Shown here in pieces: positions 1 through 11,853 of a DNA stretch of 64,000 nucleotides (the first letter of the stretch is position 1; every line of letters starts with the position of its first letter). Source of the DNA: Pelomyxa schiedti (lineage: Eukaryota; Evosea; Pelobiontida; Pelomyxidae). The stretch lies in contig JAHLWZ010000530.1 of the NCBI GenBank assembly GCA_020536535.1, positions 124,001 through 188,000 on the forward strand, given 5' to 3'. Made by a program: the position numbers and the translations under genes. The notes under the pieces are model-generated. The model saw only the letters and a list, made by a program, of their open reading frames with translations, ran no database searches and had not been told where the DNA came from.

Positions 1-1
1 C

Positions 2-121
2 TTCAAGTGGATCGGCTTTGATGTTGTTTCGACACACCTCTTCGGGGGTCTCAACACACCAAACACTGTCACGCCTGAACAAATGGCTGAAGTGGCTGCA
101 GCAGCACCCAAGTTACTCTAA
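2..121 (+). CDS. 3' end of an unidentified protein gene (partial)
   Basis: Frame 2 is open from the window edge to a TAA at 119-121, giving a 39-residue tail that starts FKWIGFDVVSTHLFGG and ends AAAAPKLL. The composition (WIGFD, an Ala-rich end) looks like the C-terminus of a soluble protein, but I do not recognise the family. The upstream part lies outside the window. It converges on the VIT-vWA gene, whose stop is 88 bp downstream on the opposite strand, so this is probably a true 3' end. Confidence 0.45.
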   Translation, partial: FKWIGFDVVSTHLFGGLNTPNTVTPEQMAEVAAAAPKLL

Positions 122-209
122 CAACACCCCGCTGAGGAGATTGAACAAAATTAGTTGAAAAATCTATGGTTGTTTGAAAAGAACCAGCCACTCCTCAACA
201 ACAATTAAT

Positions 210-3200
210 TTATTGGTTTCTTACATCCAAAGTGAACAACAGGGCAGAAGAGTCCTCAACGAGCACACCAAAGTGGCTGAATTCCTTCTCTGTTGTACGG
301 CCGAAGTTCACAACGCACCTGCACCCCACCACAACAACAGGCGCGCTTCCTGTTACCTTCTTCCTCCCCATGTCTCTTACTCTTGCTTGCACTCTGTAGG
401 ATCCAGCCTGTGCCGTCTTGAGAGTGTACTCCCATGGGCCCATCCCAACCGAACTTCCTCCTGACATCCTCCCACCAATTGCAGTGTGATTGTGCCACAT
501 GCTGCAACACTCACCCGATGGTTCGGTAACCTTCATTTCAACGTCATAGTCCTCACAGTGAGCCCACATTATCACACGGAAATCGAGTTCCGGCACAGAA
601 GAAAGCCCTTCTTGATCATAGGATTGACTTGGTATTGAAGGGTTTGATGAGGCCGTATGGCAAATCAAATCCAACTTTGCACTAACCTGCAGACCAAGGT
701 TAGCCGGCTTGCACCTTGTCTCACCTGAAGCCATGGATTGCAGAACTGATACTGCTTCAGCAACAGCACCGCTGCTTCTGTCATTTCTCGATTCTTGCAT
801 TCTCATGCAAGTAATGGCAGCATGATATGAATATTGCGGCTGCAATTTTCTCAGAGAAGAAGAAGCCCTCCACGCTTTGTGAGCTTGTGTCCACATCCCC
901 AGTGCTTGGAATACTGTTCCAAGAGCACACAACGGCTGAACCTCACCAGGGAAGTGCTCCGCAATATTGCTGAGAACCCGGCATGCAGCCTCCCACTGAC
1001 CAAGTGAGGAAAGGTACAGTGCACTCCCAATGATAAACGCATAAATTGGCTGACCTATCTGAATCACATAGTTATACAGGTTTGGATACATCCGAAGCAA
1101 AGATGAAATGTCTTGGGTTCCTTGGCGTGAGAGTAAGTTGGAGCAGCTGGGAGCACACTGTGTGGCTGAAGTGAGTCTATAAGCAACAACTTTTCTCCCA
1201 AACGGGCTCTCAATCTCCATCCGGCCGTTTTGCTCTGGTACATTGCCCGCATAGCCAGGGGTAACATCGTCATCAAGACTTCTTCTCTTCAGAGGCATTT
1301 GGCTAAGCTCATCACCGAATATATCTGTCCGTTTTGCTGCGAAAGACTGTAGGTTAAGGCTACATATATGTGCGCTGGAGATGCGTGGTGCGGAAGTGAC
1401 CTGGCAATAGCTCTCATCAATTGGTAATAGACATGTTTGGATGTCAGAACCAGTGCTGGTGCTGTTACCAACAGTTCCTCTTGGAGGGGAAACAGTATTA
1501 CAACGAGACCTTTTCCCCCCTCTACGACGACTCTTTGGTTGTACTTCGGGGGGCGGCGTGATTTGCTCTCTGCTTCTTTCATGTGCTAAAAAGAATTTTT
1601 CAGCTTGGTGAAGGCTCGCTGTGTGCCATGATTTCTTTGAAAGGAAGTTTTCTTGTATTGGGAGTCGTTGTGGTTGAGGGGTGAAAACAGGCCGGTCATC
1701 AATATCCTGGCTATATCTGGCCAATAGTGCATCACTCCTTGTTGTGAAACCCACAGCACCACGCCCCAGTGAGGCTTTGTATCCAGGAGGGGGTGTTTGT
1801 GATGCCCATCGAGAAGACGGAGCTGGCATTATTGTTGGAGGATGGTAGGCTTCTGTTGTGTCAGACAACATGCAAAGAACCTCCGCATTACTAGGAAGGC
1901 TTCTTTCCTGGGGAGGACCGACATCAGACCCATCTGCAAAGTCAAATTTGTATCCTCGGCCAGAGTAGCCATACGGTTTATACTCTCCCGAATCCCGCTC
2001 ACGTGTCATTTGAGTTTCCTTGGGAGGAGAACTGGCCTCAGCCGTATCTGCCAAGTCAAACTGGAATATGCTCCCAGAATAGTCAGATGTTCGAGACTCT
2101 CCCAACCCCTGATTGCATGTCATCATTTGAGATTTCAAAAAGGAGGCAGGCTTAACCTTACTCTCACGCAGGATTGACTCAGCCGTTATCTGGATTGGTG
2201 GCAGGGCTTTATCCTTCACCCTTCTGGGAATTTGAGCAGGGGCGAAATCAGGAGGAAAGTATTTTGTAAGTGTTGGAGGTGCTTTAGGTACTTCCATTGG
2301 GAGAGCAGCAAATTGAAATGGGTAGCCTTGAGGAGAGGAGGACATTGGCAGAGGAGGCTGACCTTCCACCACCGATGACGGAATTATTCTAGATATCTTA
2401 TTGGGGGGTTCGTTGAAGTCCGTTGAAGGGATTAACAATTCCTCCCGTGAAACAAGATCTGAGTGGAAATATAATAGCTGAGGTTGTTTTGCTCTTCCAT
2501 CATATTCGTTTGAGAGCCATTTGCAGAAGTGCTTCCATAAAGTGGCTGCAACTGTTTTGGATTGAGTATTCAGTTTTTCGTTTCTTTGTTGCTCTTGATT
2601 GGCGCGCAGGTTTGTTGTTCGCCAATACTCAGCGCGAACAAAAGGCATGGAAGGTGGAGGTGGAATGTGATGCTTCAGAAATTGCTCAAGTGTGCGTAAC
2701 ACAATGAAGGAGCACTCGGGGGCACAGAGATTGTATTGTTTGCAAACATCTTTCAGAAGTTCACTCTTGGTTTGACGCAACTGCTCGATTTTCAGCATTG
2801 CCCACCTCCTTCCCAATACAATTCCGAATTGATCTTCGTTGTACATACTTTGGCTAGGGAGAGAAAATGCCACCCTCTGATCGATTCCGCATGGAGAAAA
2901 ATCGACTTGAAGAGTTCCGGGTGTGGCATACTCGTCAAACCGCCCATATATCACATGCGGGGTGCAATGGGACACTTCGGACTGCAACGCCTGTGCAGAT
3001 ACTCCTTGGAGTATAATCTTTGGATTTGCCATCCTTCCTGTCAGGCATTCTACAGCATCCGCCGCTGTGCAGTTAGATAGATCGAGGTATCTACCGTTGT
3101 TTTGATGGGCTATCTTTCGTAAAATCAGGTCACTGTACTGTTCCGTGGCAGAGCAGTCGCACAAGCAATGAGTCACTGCACCGAAAGAAAGATTCTCATC

Positions 3201-4580
3201 ATTTCCTGAAACAGGCAAAGTGTCCACTCCATCTGAGAAGAGGATCCAAGAACTGTACTCAGGTGACTTACTTCTGCACCATGTTGCGACCTGGTTCAAA
3301 TCAGTTGCACCGGAATAGGTCAGTGACGAAATCAAGTCTGCCAAGTTTTCAGGCTGCACATCAGAGGCCACGTGCCGCACCTCAATGTCGAACCTGAAGA
3401 GATCCAGCTGAGCCACATATTGCAAGGCCAAATTCTTGACCAAGTCTAGCTCAGAGGAGTGTGACGCCTGAACTCTACTGTAGGAGGTATCCCAAAGAAT
3501 GCCTATTCGAGTCAATTCTTGATTGTTGGAAGAATTATTAGATTTGAGAGCAGTGGGAACTGCAGTGCAAGCGCACATGAAGAAGTAATCATTATCTCCC
3601 ATAGATAGAAGAGGTCTTGACCACTCCACTGCAAGAATGCACTGAGGTATAGAACTCACAGAAAAGTCAAGACAATTCTCAGTCACTGCAGCTGGCAAAT
3701 CCATTGGAGATATCTTCACGGATGCTTCAGTCCAAGAGCCCCGGTGAATGAAACGTAGTGGGGAATTCACTGATGCCGGATTCACAATGGGAATTATCTC
3801 TGAGTTTGTTGAGCAATCTAAAATACAGTCCACTCGAGTGGACATCTCCAAAGACTGCAAATCCTTGTGCTCGGAAAGGTCAAACGGGAGGGCATATAAA
3901 GCCGAATTCGTAGTTCTTTCAAATCTCAGTTGCTGTGTGTACCTCACCGAAATCTGTAATCAAAAATAAGAATCAGCCTTCAAATATGTTGGTACTTTCT
4001 TATTCCTTTACACTCAATGCATTTATTATCGAAGATAATTGGTGAGTGGCTGTGACGAAAATACAAACAAACAAACAAACAAACAAACAAAACAAACCTT
4101 TGTTGGCAGAGCGGCTATTATTGGGAACACCTTGCACTCGTACACATTCGACGCGGCCACGTTCGCGGAAACCGCCGCGCCCTCCCCCCCGGCCCGGTGC
4201 TCCTCCTCGTACGCCTCCCTGGCCTCCTCCGCGTCCACCACCGCCGCCTCCCACGTCGCCCCGTCCCTCGCGTCCGTCACGCTGTACCCGCACACCGTCC
4301 CCGTGGCCGGCAGCGGCACCCGCAGCGTGCCCTCTCCCTCCCCCTCCGCCTCCGCCTGCTCCCCCGCTGGCTCTTGGTGAGCCTGCTGCTGAGGCAGCCA
4401 CGTGGTGGTCAGGCTGGTCTCGGCCGCGAGGAGGCCGACGACGCGCACCGACACACTGAGGCCAACCAGGGACATGTTGCATCGTGAGGGCGTTGTGAGG
4501 CTGAGCCTCGGTCTCTTACTGCTCATGCTCTTCATTTTAATATGCTGTTGTTGTCGTTCCACAACCGTTTTTTCTCGCAT
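210..4580 (-). CDS. VIT - von Willebrand A - TPR - DUF2135 protein
   Basis: Two exons: 4098-4580 and 210-3953, phase 0 across a 144-nt intron (donor GTTTGT, acceptor TTACAG), giving about 1408 residues. Exon 1 encodes most of a VIT domain (CGYSVTDARDGATWEA, then the EAREAYEEEHRAGG segment). The spliced joint PTK|ISVRYTQQL completes the domain. A vWA-like domain follows with a DxSxS metal-site motif (WDTSYS, minus strand near 3500). A long Ser/Pro-rich linker leads to one or two TPR-like helices (QWEAACRVLSNIAEHFPGEV) and a C-terminal DUF2135-like beta domain (KVTEPSGECCSMWHNH, then GGRMSGG). In inter-alpha-trypsin-inhibitor and bacterial VIT-vWA proteins these modules mediate protein contacts; no catalytic residues are expected. 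The intron holds a (CAAA)n tract. Of several in-frame ATGs the first (4580) is used; 4535 and 4526 are alternatives. Confidence 0.8.
4065..4095. repeat. (AAAC)n tetranucleotide microsatellite in an intron
   Basis: About seven near-perfect copies of CAAA/AAAC lie inside the single intron of the VIT-vWA gene, next to its donor site. It is a simple repeat without coding potential on the gene strand. Confidence 0.8.
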
Positions 4581-4683
4581 TTCTTTTTTTGTGGTGAAAA
4601 GAAAATTCCCCTACGCACACTTGTGATGACAAGGAATATTCACCTTGGGTCATAAGCTTACAATTTAATTGGGCTTTGTCAAA

Positions 4684-5885
4684 TCACCAATGATAAAGAC
4701 AAAATGAAGAGGCGTCAAGGGAGGGAGGGATGCACTTCAGGCAGTAGTCAATGTCTTGCTGTCTGTCTGTTACACTGTAGCCACCAGCTAGCTTCACTCC
4801 ACAAACGTCACATGAAAAGTCAGAGCGGATTACCTTAAACCTGTGCTGCTGCAGCGGGTGTGGGTGTAGTTCAGCACAGTTGCTGTGGCATTTGTCACAC
4901 AGGTCATACTCACATTGCTTGCATGACCAACTGCTCCCTGTGTTGACAACGCGGCCGCAAATGTGACACGTTGTGGTTCCAGGTCTGATCCAGGTGCTTC
5001 TGACAGGTGGCTCTTTTTGTACAACATCCACTGGGAATTCCAAAATTACTGCATCATTCATTTTGGTGGAAATTTCAACAGAATACAATCCAGGAGGAAC
5101 TGATGTTACAATACAAACTGCATTCCAAATGGAGCCACTTGGGCACTGCAGCCACTGCACCTGTAGTGGTGAAGTGTGAGATTTTAGCTTGAGAAACTAG
5201 CTACTTACTGTTTCAGCACCACTACGACTCATAAGCACAGCATCAACCTCTTGAGGGCCAATACACCTTCCTGACCAGTTGGAAAGGCGCAAGAAAAAAA
5301 GTACCTGTTGGTGATTGTCGATAATAGTCTGCTCCGCTATCACGTAAGGAACCACGCTTTTGAAGAGAGAATGCTTTTCAGGACCATACTTTGCAAAGAC
5401 TTCAACTTCAGTCCCAACAAGCGCAACATTCAGTAGGCTGCTGTAATCCCATCTTGTGACATAGGAAGAAGAGGGGCCTCCTTGAAAAGGGATGGTTCCA
5501 CCAGATTCACAGCTTCTTATTTCCACTTTTGGAGGTGTGTCACAAGGTGGTTCGGAACCAATCTGAAAGGAGAAACTTTTCCCGGGAGGAGAAATCAACA
5601 CTGGGATTGTATAATTCAATTCCAGAGTGGAGCCAACAGAGGCTTCAATATTTTCGGGCCCAGTCACTTTGATGATAGTTGCTCTCCTGATTGGGCCCTC
5701 AGGTAAAGGCACAATTCTGGAGAGAAATCGGTTTTGGAAATTCAGGTGGTACTCCTGAGTGATACTATTTCGGTCCCCGATTGTGTATTCTGTTTTGCAG
5801 TTGAGAAGAGAAAGCCGGGATGTACAACAATACCAATAAAACAAGTAACTTCGAGAGGGTCATCAATCCTAACGGGAGTTGCCAT
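4684..5885 (-). CDS. beta-sandwich-like protein with C-terminal ZZ-type zinc finger
   Basis: Three exons (5834-5885, 5209-5789, 4684-5160) with introns of 44 and 48 nt. All phases agree and give 369 residues from ATG at 5885. The first about 240 residues look like one or two beta-sandwich modules (IEYTIGDRNSITQEYHLNFQ; ASVGSTLELNYTIPV), of a kind seen in Nbr1/Ig-like folds, but I cannot name them. Residues about 260-310 form a ZZ-type finger: CHICG, then WSCKQCEYDLCDKCH, then the closing HPHPLQQH histidines. A second Cys pair set (CDVCG ... YCLKC) follows. ZZ fingers bind peptides, often N-termini or histone tails, so an adaptor role is likely. AATAAA-like signals lie between this gene and the upstream F-box-like gene. 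Confidence 0.75.
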
Positions 5886-6116
5886 TCCAGTGTGCAGGTG
5901 CCTGACAGTTGCATTCGCTATCTGGGGTTTTTTTGGGTTTATTGATGCAGTTTATTGTATGAAACCGCACCACTTTTATGGTGCTCTCAGGGGAAACGTA
6001 CACCTAGTGCTGGGTGTGAATGAAACGGTTTATTGGAGTTAGAACTACTAGTTTGAAATCAACACGGAACCTCTTGGGTGAGTGAAGGAGATACGATTTT
6101 CCATCCACGTGAATAT

Positions 6117-7236
6117 CTATTTGGGAATATTGTCACTCACTTGAGTGAAGAAGAGTTTTGGGTGCGTGCACACACCAACCCATTCTGCATCATTAAGGAA
6201 GCATTCCAACTTTTGTGTGCCAGTGTTACGTTCATGCCTGACAATAGGTGCACGGTGACACTCTGGTGGTCCATATTCAAAGGTGATGTTCCAGAATCGT
6301 TTTCCTTTGCTGTGAAGTATCACCCTGCGGTTGGGTTTTCGTGTAACTGTACGACCAGGACAGTCAAAGTGACAGCATGGCGGCGCTGTGGTGGTAGTCA
6401 TTTGTTAGTGGCCACCAAAATAGGAAAGACACACTATTTGTTGACGTCATGGTCGAGTTCCCAACGTTGTAACTTGATGGAGTCCAGCTCTTGATGGCCT
6501 TCCACGACACGCTAAAATTGTGGGGCCTAATGAAGCGCTGCTCCTCTGAGATGTATATCAGGGCACAAAAAGCTTTGTACAAAGTCTTCCACAACCCACC
6601 CCCACTGTAGGTAGGCTGGCTAATACTGACTGCAGGAGCGTCTTGGTGAGATAGGAACAAAGTATGCCACAAAGGATCAGAATCGCACACCCTCCTCATG
6701 TAACTGCAGGTGCTCGACAGCGAGAGAGCCAGCTGGACAGCCAGCCCGACGGCGCGGGAGGTGGCCCCAACCGCCTCGATCGTGAGCCTCACGGCCTCGC
6801 CCACCGCGGCCAAGTGCATGCCGTAATCCGCCCTCCAGGGCTCCTCGGAAGAATCGCCGCCGGGGGCCGTGGGTTCCGAGGAACCGGGCGAGACCGGGCC
6901 CGCTGTACGGCACTCGCGCGGCGCGACGCTCACTTGGCTGGTGGGTGGCGGGCGTTGCTGCGGGCGTTGGGACTCGCGGTAGTCGTAGTTCGGTATGAGC
7001 AGAACTGTGTCGCTTAGGTGCATGCCTGGCGATATGCGGTCTGCAAACGAGACGGTTCCCGGAGGTGCCGCGTACGCCGCGGCCGCGACGACCCACACGT
7101 CCGCGCAGGGCAGACGCGCGTACGTTGGCACTGTGACGCGTAGATGAACGAGAGGCGTGGCACCGCCGAGAAGGCCCCCTGTATCTGCTGCAGTGCTGGT
7201 GGGGGATTGTTGTCGTGTCGTGCTAATGATGTGCAT
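6117..7236 (-). CDS. F-box-like protein
   Basis: Exons 6435-7236 and 6117-6385 are joined by a 49-nt intron with a CACTAAC branch site close to its CACAG acceptor. The phase fits, giving about 356 residues. The middle carries an F-box-like helix set (LSLSSTCSYMRRVCDSDPLW, then LFLSHQ), the part of the motif that usually contacts Skp1. Before it lie a Pro/Thr-rich head and a beta-rich stretch (LRVTVPTYARL). F-box proteins recruit substrates to SCF ubiquitin ligases; the substrate-binding part is not recognisable. The frame is open upstream of 7236 to about 7370 without an ATG, so an upstream exon is possible. A GTGAGT at 6135-6140 could be another donor, but reading through gives a stop at 6117, before the next gene. 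Confidence 0.5.
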
Positions 7237-7369
7237 AACTGGATCAAGGGGCGGAGGTTTGGGTGAAGCCTTCAAAGCAGAAAACACGAACTGTGCCGAG
7301 GTAGATTGGGTTGGGATAGTGACCACCACACTGTGAGGTGTGCTGGGGTGTTGATGGTTGTTGTTTTAC

Positions 7370-8358
7370 TTGTGTAGTAAGGGAGAAAGAAGCCCGAATA
7401 CAAACACAAGAGTTTATTGTTTATTACTTTAGCTTTTTGCTTGCTATAACTACGATGGTGTTGTTCCCGCCTTATAAAGGCGCTAGAATCAGTTCTAGGT
7501 GTCGCCTGGATCTCCCTCAGGGTCCCAACAGATTCGCAGTAGTTTTCCCAGAAATCCATCAGTGATTAGAACCGTACTTAGAACTACAGCGACGCGAAGT
7601 CACCTCGCCACACGTGCCGTCTCTGCTTTTGGCCGAGATAACACCTCGGAAGTGGGCAGTAGATTATGGGTTCGGCTGCCGATGAACGAGGAGGACAGTA
7701 AGAACACCACGCTGACCGGTAGACGTGCTGTAAGCGGCATTGTGGTCCGTCGGTGGCTCATCGTCTCATCCGCGCCAGGGTCCAGTCGCAGATCTGTTAA
7801 ATACCACAAGTTTCCCACAATTTGAAATTTTCTCCTGGGAAGTGGTACCGCGGGTGCCATAACAAAAAAAACCCTCTTTTCCACAACACCACACAACAAC
7901 AAATAAAAACAACAAACTCTAAACAACAAATACCACTTACACCAAGTCACAGTCATTTCCGCCATCAAAACCAACACCAAGTCTCACCAAACAACAAACT
8001 CCCACATCAACCCTACTACATACACCCCTTGCAAAGAGTCAAGCACAATCACAGTCAAAACCTCCCCACATCTTGCAAAGAGTCATCAAGCACAATCACA
8101 CCAAGTCTCATCACAAATTCCTGATAAGTTGAATGAGAGCCGCCCCTGCGTATTGTGGCTTTTGTGAAACTAGGACCTGCGAAGTTCTATGATGTAGCTT
8201 GGAGGTTGCATAGTTGAAAAATGACATAGATTTGAACCCTCTTAAGCTCTAACTTAACCCACTATTGATTTCTTGGGCCAACACTGCATTGTTCCCCGTG
8301 ACACTAAGGTACCTTTGCCGCAAGAATTTGAAAAAATACTCTTTTAGATGCAACATTC
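7370..8358. other. intergenic stretch, no supported gene
   Basis: About 1 kb between the F-box-like gene and a kinase relic. It contains a TTTATAAGG element (minus strand near 7480) that could be a TATA box for the F-box-like gene. It also holds a long A/C-rich tract (7860-8120) with an imperfect direct repeat of TGCAAAGAGTCA followed by AGCACAATCACA, near 8030-8100. Open frames on both strands have no protein-like composition. No tRNA fold with matching A and B boxes was found. Confidence 0.4.
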
Positions 8359-8790
8359 TTGTGGACCATTACCCCGATGGGGTGCGCAAGTACGATTTCA
8401 GATTGCTGTTGTGACCGAGTATTCCGATTTGAGTTTTCTGCTGGGAAAGGCAAGGAGCACTGGGGTGCCCCAGGGAACATACCGCCAGAACTTCTGTTGA
8501 ATACTGCAACAAGCGCCTCTGCCGTACACAACGCAGCAGATACACCTGAAGCCACCAACACTTCGGCTCCGCCGCACCCTCTTGCAGAACAGTTTTCTAA
8601 CGCAAAGCCGAAGCCGATTCCTATGCGGCAGCCAGAACTTTCTGGCTGCTGATGTGCGAAGATCCCGAGAGTACTCAGCAAGGGTTGCCACCACACAACT
8701 GATGGAGACATACCGTGTCCCTGCTGGAAAGTCTTCGGCTCACAGACTTTCGGAAAAGACTACTATCTCTGCCGAGAAGCTCCGCACCAA
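8359..8790 (+). pseudogene. relic of a PPE-type protein kinase C-lobe
   Basis: Fragments match the activation segment and C-lobe of the neighbouring TPR-kinase and of the Sel1-kinase at 36 kb, but in different frames. Frame one reads HWGAPGNIPPELL, equivalent to WGCPLTVPPEI. About 120 nt later a second frame reads KAEADSYAAARTFWLLM, equivalent to YAKADSYAAAVTFWKEM, and hits a stop. A third frame continues with weak similarity to the end of the domain (LLESLRLTDF). No kinase N-lobe, HRD or DFG is visible upstream. The relic lies immediately upstream of an intact relative, which suggests a tandem duplicate that decayed. A spliced but diverged exon is a less likely reading because of the stop after the second block. 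Confidence 0.6.
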
Positions 8791-8855
8791 AAAAAACAAA
8801 CGTCGAAAAAAAAACCACCAAATTGAACCATCAAATAAAAAAGACTTCGTGGAAA

Positions 8856-11796
8856 ATGTCCCTGTTGTGTGTTGCAACAGCCACAACCTCTGCGGAGGTG
8901 CCGGGGTTTAATGCCAAAAACTCCAACTTGGAGCGAGACGCCACGGACCTGGCGCGCGGCGTGCGCCCCGACGGGCTCGCCGCGTCGGTCGCGTGGGACG
9001 CCCTCGAGGTCGACAAATACGACGGCGCCGACGCGCGGCCCCACGTCCCCATGCGCAAGCGAGCGCCGGGGTGCGACCACGACGTGCACAACGGCGCGGC
9101 GCTCTCCCAGATCCGCGGCACCTTCCGCCCCGGCACCGTCACCCCAGGCGAGTACCTCGTGTGCTGGCGCATCCACCTGGAGCACAAGGACGACGACACG
9201 GGCGATGTGGCCAGCAGGAAGCCGGCCCACCACGCCGAGAAGGGAGACGAGGAGGGCGTGCTGTGCACGGTGGGCACAGCGGGGCCCGCGGCGTCCCTCG
9301 AGTGCCCCTCTAGCGTGTGGCTGCCGCCTGTTCTGTCCAAGGGGGGCCAGGGCCGACCCGCAGCGCCCTCTGCTACTTCCAGCACCAGCACCAGCACCAG
9401 CAGCACCAGCACTAGCGCTAATGGTTCCGCTGCGGCGCCTGGGTCTGGGGCAGTGTTGGAGGAGGAATGGCGGGCACTTGTGATTCCATGCAAGGTGGTC
9501 GTGGCGGGGAGGGAAGCCGTGAGGGCGTCACTGTCGGACATGAGAGGTAATTATGGGCTTGGTTTTTTTGGGGGGTTTTTTGTTTTCCAACAATTTTGGC
9601 TGCAAAGGTGGTATATCACATTTACAGTAACTCCTTTAAGGTAGCACACTGAGTGGTTTGTCATTTGCATCTCTGCATCTCCTGAGATGGGACATATTCA
9701 CTGCTCTGGTATCTTTATTGCTTTCTATCTTTTTTTTTTTTTTGTACCAACAATGTCCAAATACAGCCGTACAAATGTGGCCTTGATGCAAACGACTTCG
9801 CAGAGTGCAGGGACCTTTACAAACAAGGCAGGAAAGCTGAAGAGAATAAAGAATACAACTCTGCTTTGAGGTTTTTTGATGATGCCAGGACAAGGTTGAA
9901 TGCACCTTGCAAAAGATGCAGATACAAAGGGTGCTCATCCTGGGAGCTGGAATTTCGTCGTGATTGCCCCTGTATCCAGGTTGGTGCATCCCTCATTGCT
10001 TGGCGAGCTTGGTCTTTGGTGGCTCTAGCTAAGTATGAAGAAGCTCTGGTTGCAACAGATGAGGCAATCAGGATGTGGCCTCATGTTGATGTTCATGCAA
10101 CAAAGGCAGCTGCCCTAATCGCATTGAAGAGATATGAGGAGGCTGTGAAAGAATCAAATTCAGCCATGATGCAAGAAGGGAAATGGGACCTCTTCTCAAA
10201 AATGTCTCCTTCTGGAATACCAAGAGAGCAAATTCGTACCATGTCTGAAATACTCGCTAACAAGTGCTTTGCGCTTCATTGTTTTAGCAAAACAGAGGAA
10301 GCACTTGCAACGTTGGAACTTGCTGAGACAATTTCTCCCGATTTTCCAGATATTGCTAAATTACGACAACTATTATCACCAGATGGAAAATCGTCCTGGA
10401 AGGGCGTTGCGTGCGGGAGTGGGAACGAGAGCACAGCATCAGCTACAATGACCCCGTCACAGGGGTCACAAGAGTGCGCAGAATTCCTACAAGCAAACAT
10501 GGGACCGCTTAGGACATGCTGTAATATCCAAGAGTTCCAACACCCCAAATACAAAGGATGTGGCAGTTTCTCTGTTGTGTTTAAAGCTAGGCACCCTTTT
10601 CTTGACGGTTTTCTCTGCCTTAAAATTTTGATCACTATGGAAACGGAATCTGATTCCGCTACTGACTTGTGGAGGAGGTGTGTCCTACCTTCGTTTTAGA
10701 GGATTAACCTGATTTCAGGAAGATAAGTGAAATGGGTAACCTTTCACGACTACCTTGTAACAGTCATATATTGACCCCTTTATCTGCCTTCTTTGGATCC
10801 CTACCAACCAGTTGGAGCGATCAGATCTCTGGTTTCATTTAACTACATGCCAACATTCAAGTTAACACGTTATATTAGCTCCTGAATGGGCTCGGCTATG
10901 TAAAACTCGTACAAAATGCTTAATTTTTCTGATGCGTTATGGAGGTTTTACTGACTTTAGATACTTAATTTCATACATTTTACATTTCCTCATACAAACT
11001 ACAATCCAACTTTTTGCAGGCAAACCATTAGACAAGTGGTGTAGTAAGTATAAGCTCGATAAAGAAGACTGGTCCTGCCTTTTCAAGCAAGTCTTAGAAG
11101 CTCTGGGGTGCTTGGCCAGGAACTCTATTGTTCACCGCGACCTCAAGGTACTTTTCCCGTCCCAATGAGTAATGATATCACCCTTTGCTCTAGAGTTCCA
11201 ACATTCTCGTGAGTGGTACTCCACACGACCTCCCTCCACATATCCCCCTCTGTCTGCGGATAATTGATTTTGGCATTTCCATTAGGACCACGGGTGAAGA
11301 TATGTGCTACCCACTTGGCAATGATGAAGCCCGATGGGGGTGTCCCTTGACCGTTCCCCCTGAGATTGCGCAGCTACAAAAAACCTTAGCTCCCCCCAGC
11401 CCTTGGCTACCCACAATGACTGCCATATGCGCATCCGCCGCATCACCCACACCTACTACTACACCCACGCCGGCACCACCAGCGTCCACATCCACACCTA
11501 CACCTGCAACGATCAGTACCCCGACATCATCCTCTGCACCACCAGCAGCAATCCCCCTCACCCACGTTTCCTACGCCAAGGCTGATTCCTACGCCGCCGC
11601 TGTCACGTTCTGGAAGGAGATGTCTGAGCCCTGCAAGGTCTTCTCGCCGGCATCACCCCCCCCACTGTGGCCACACCTCAGGGGTGGACAACTCGAGGCT
11701 GTATTGACTGCCATGATGCTACCCGACCCTGTTGACAGGATGTCAGCAACTGCCGCACTGCAGAAGCTCAGACAGACCACTGTGGACCAACTTTAA
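8856..11796 (+). CDS. TPR-containing protein kinase with PPE in place of APE
   Basis: Six exons (8856-9546, 9804-10677, 10719-10831, 10879-10944, 11020-11147, 11194-11796), all phases consistent, 824 residues. The GC-rich first exon encodes an unrecognised beta-rich head with a Ser/Thr run. Exon 2 encodes TPR helices (YKQGRKAEENKEYNSALRFF; ALAKYEEALVATDEAIR; ALKRYEEAVKESNSAM) and then a kinase N-lobe: glycine loop GCGSFSVVFKA and Lys in LCLKIL. Later exons give HRDLKSSN and DFG (IIDFGIS). The APE motif is replaced by PPE (VPPEI), followed by a Pro/Thr-rich insert, the subdomain IX Asp (KADSYAAAVTFW) and a closing DRMSATAAL. The catalytic Lys, HRD Asp and DFG Asp are present, so activity is plausible. 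The joint at 9547/9803 was chosen by phase; an acceptor at 9758 is possible but out of phase. Confidence 0.8.
8935..9360 (+). other. GC-rich 5' coding island of the TPR-kinase gene
   Basis: Within the first exon most third codon positions are G or C, and the sequence is much richer in GC than exons 2-6 of the same gene. The same pattern recurs at the 5' coding end of many genes in the window (see findings). Confidence 0.6.
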
Positions 11797-11853
11797 CAAC
11801 CAGTAAGGGGCTGATTGTTGTGTAGAATGTGATACATGTTTTTTTTTTTCTTG

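Noticed and set aside
4026-4487. Several overlapping long open frames on both strands in the GC-rich first exon of the VIT gene
   Set aside because: Only the minus frame that encodes the VIT domain has matching domain content; the others follow from GC bias.
7600-7830. Possible tRNA or small RNA around a CCGAGATAAC-ACCTCGG hairpin
   Set aside because: No A box, B box or cloverleaf could be built.
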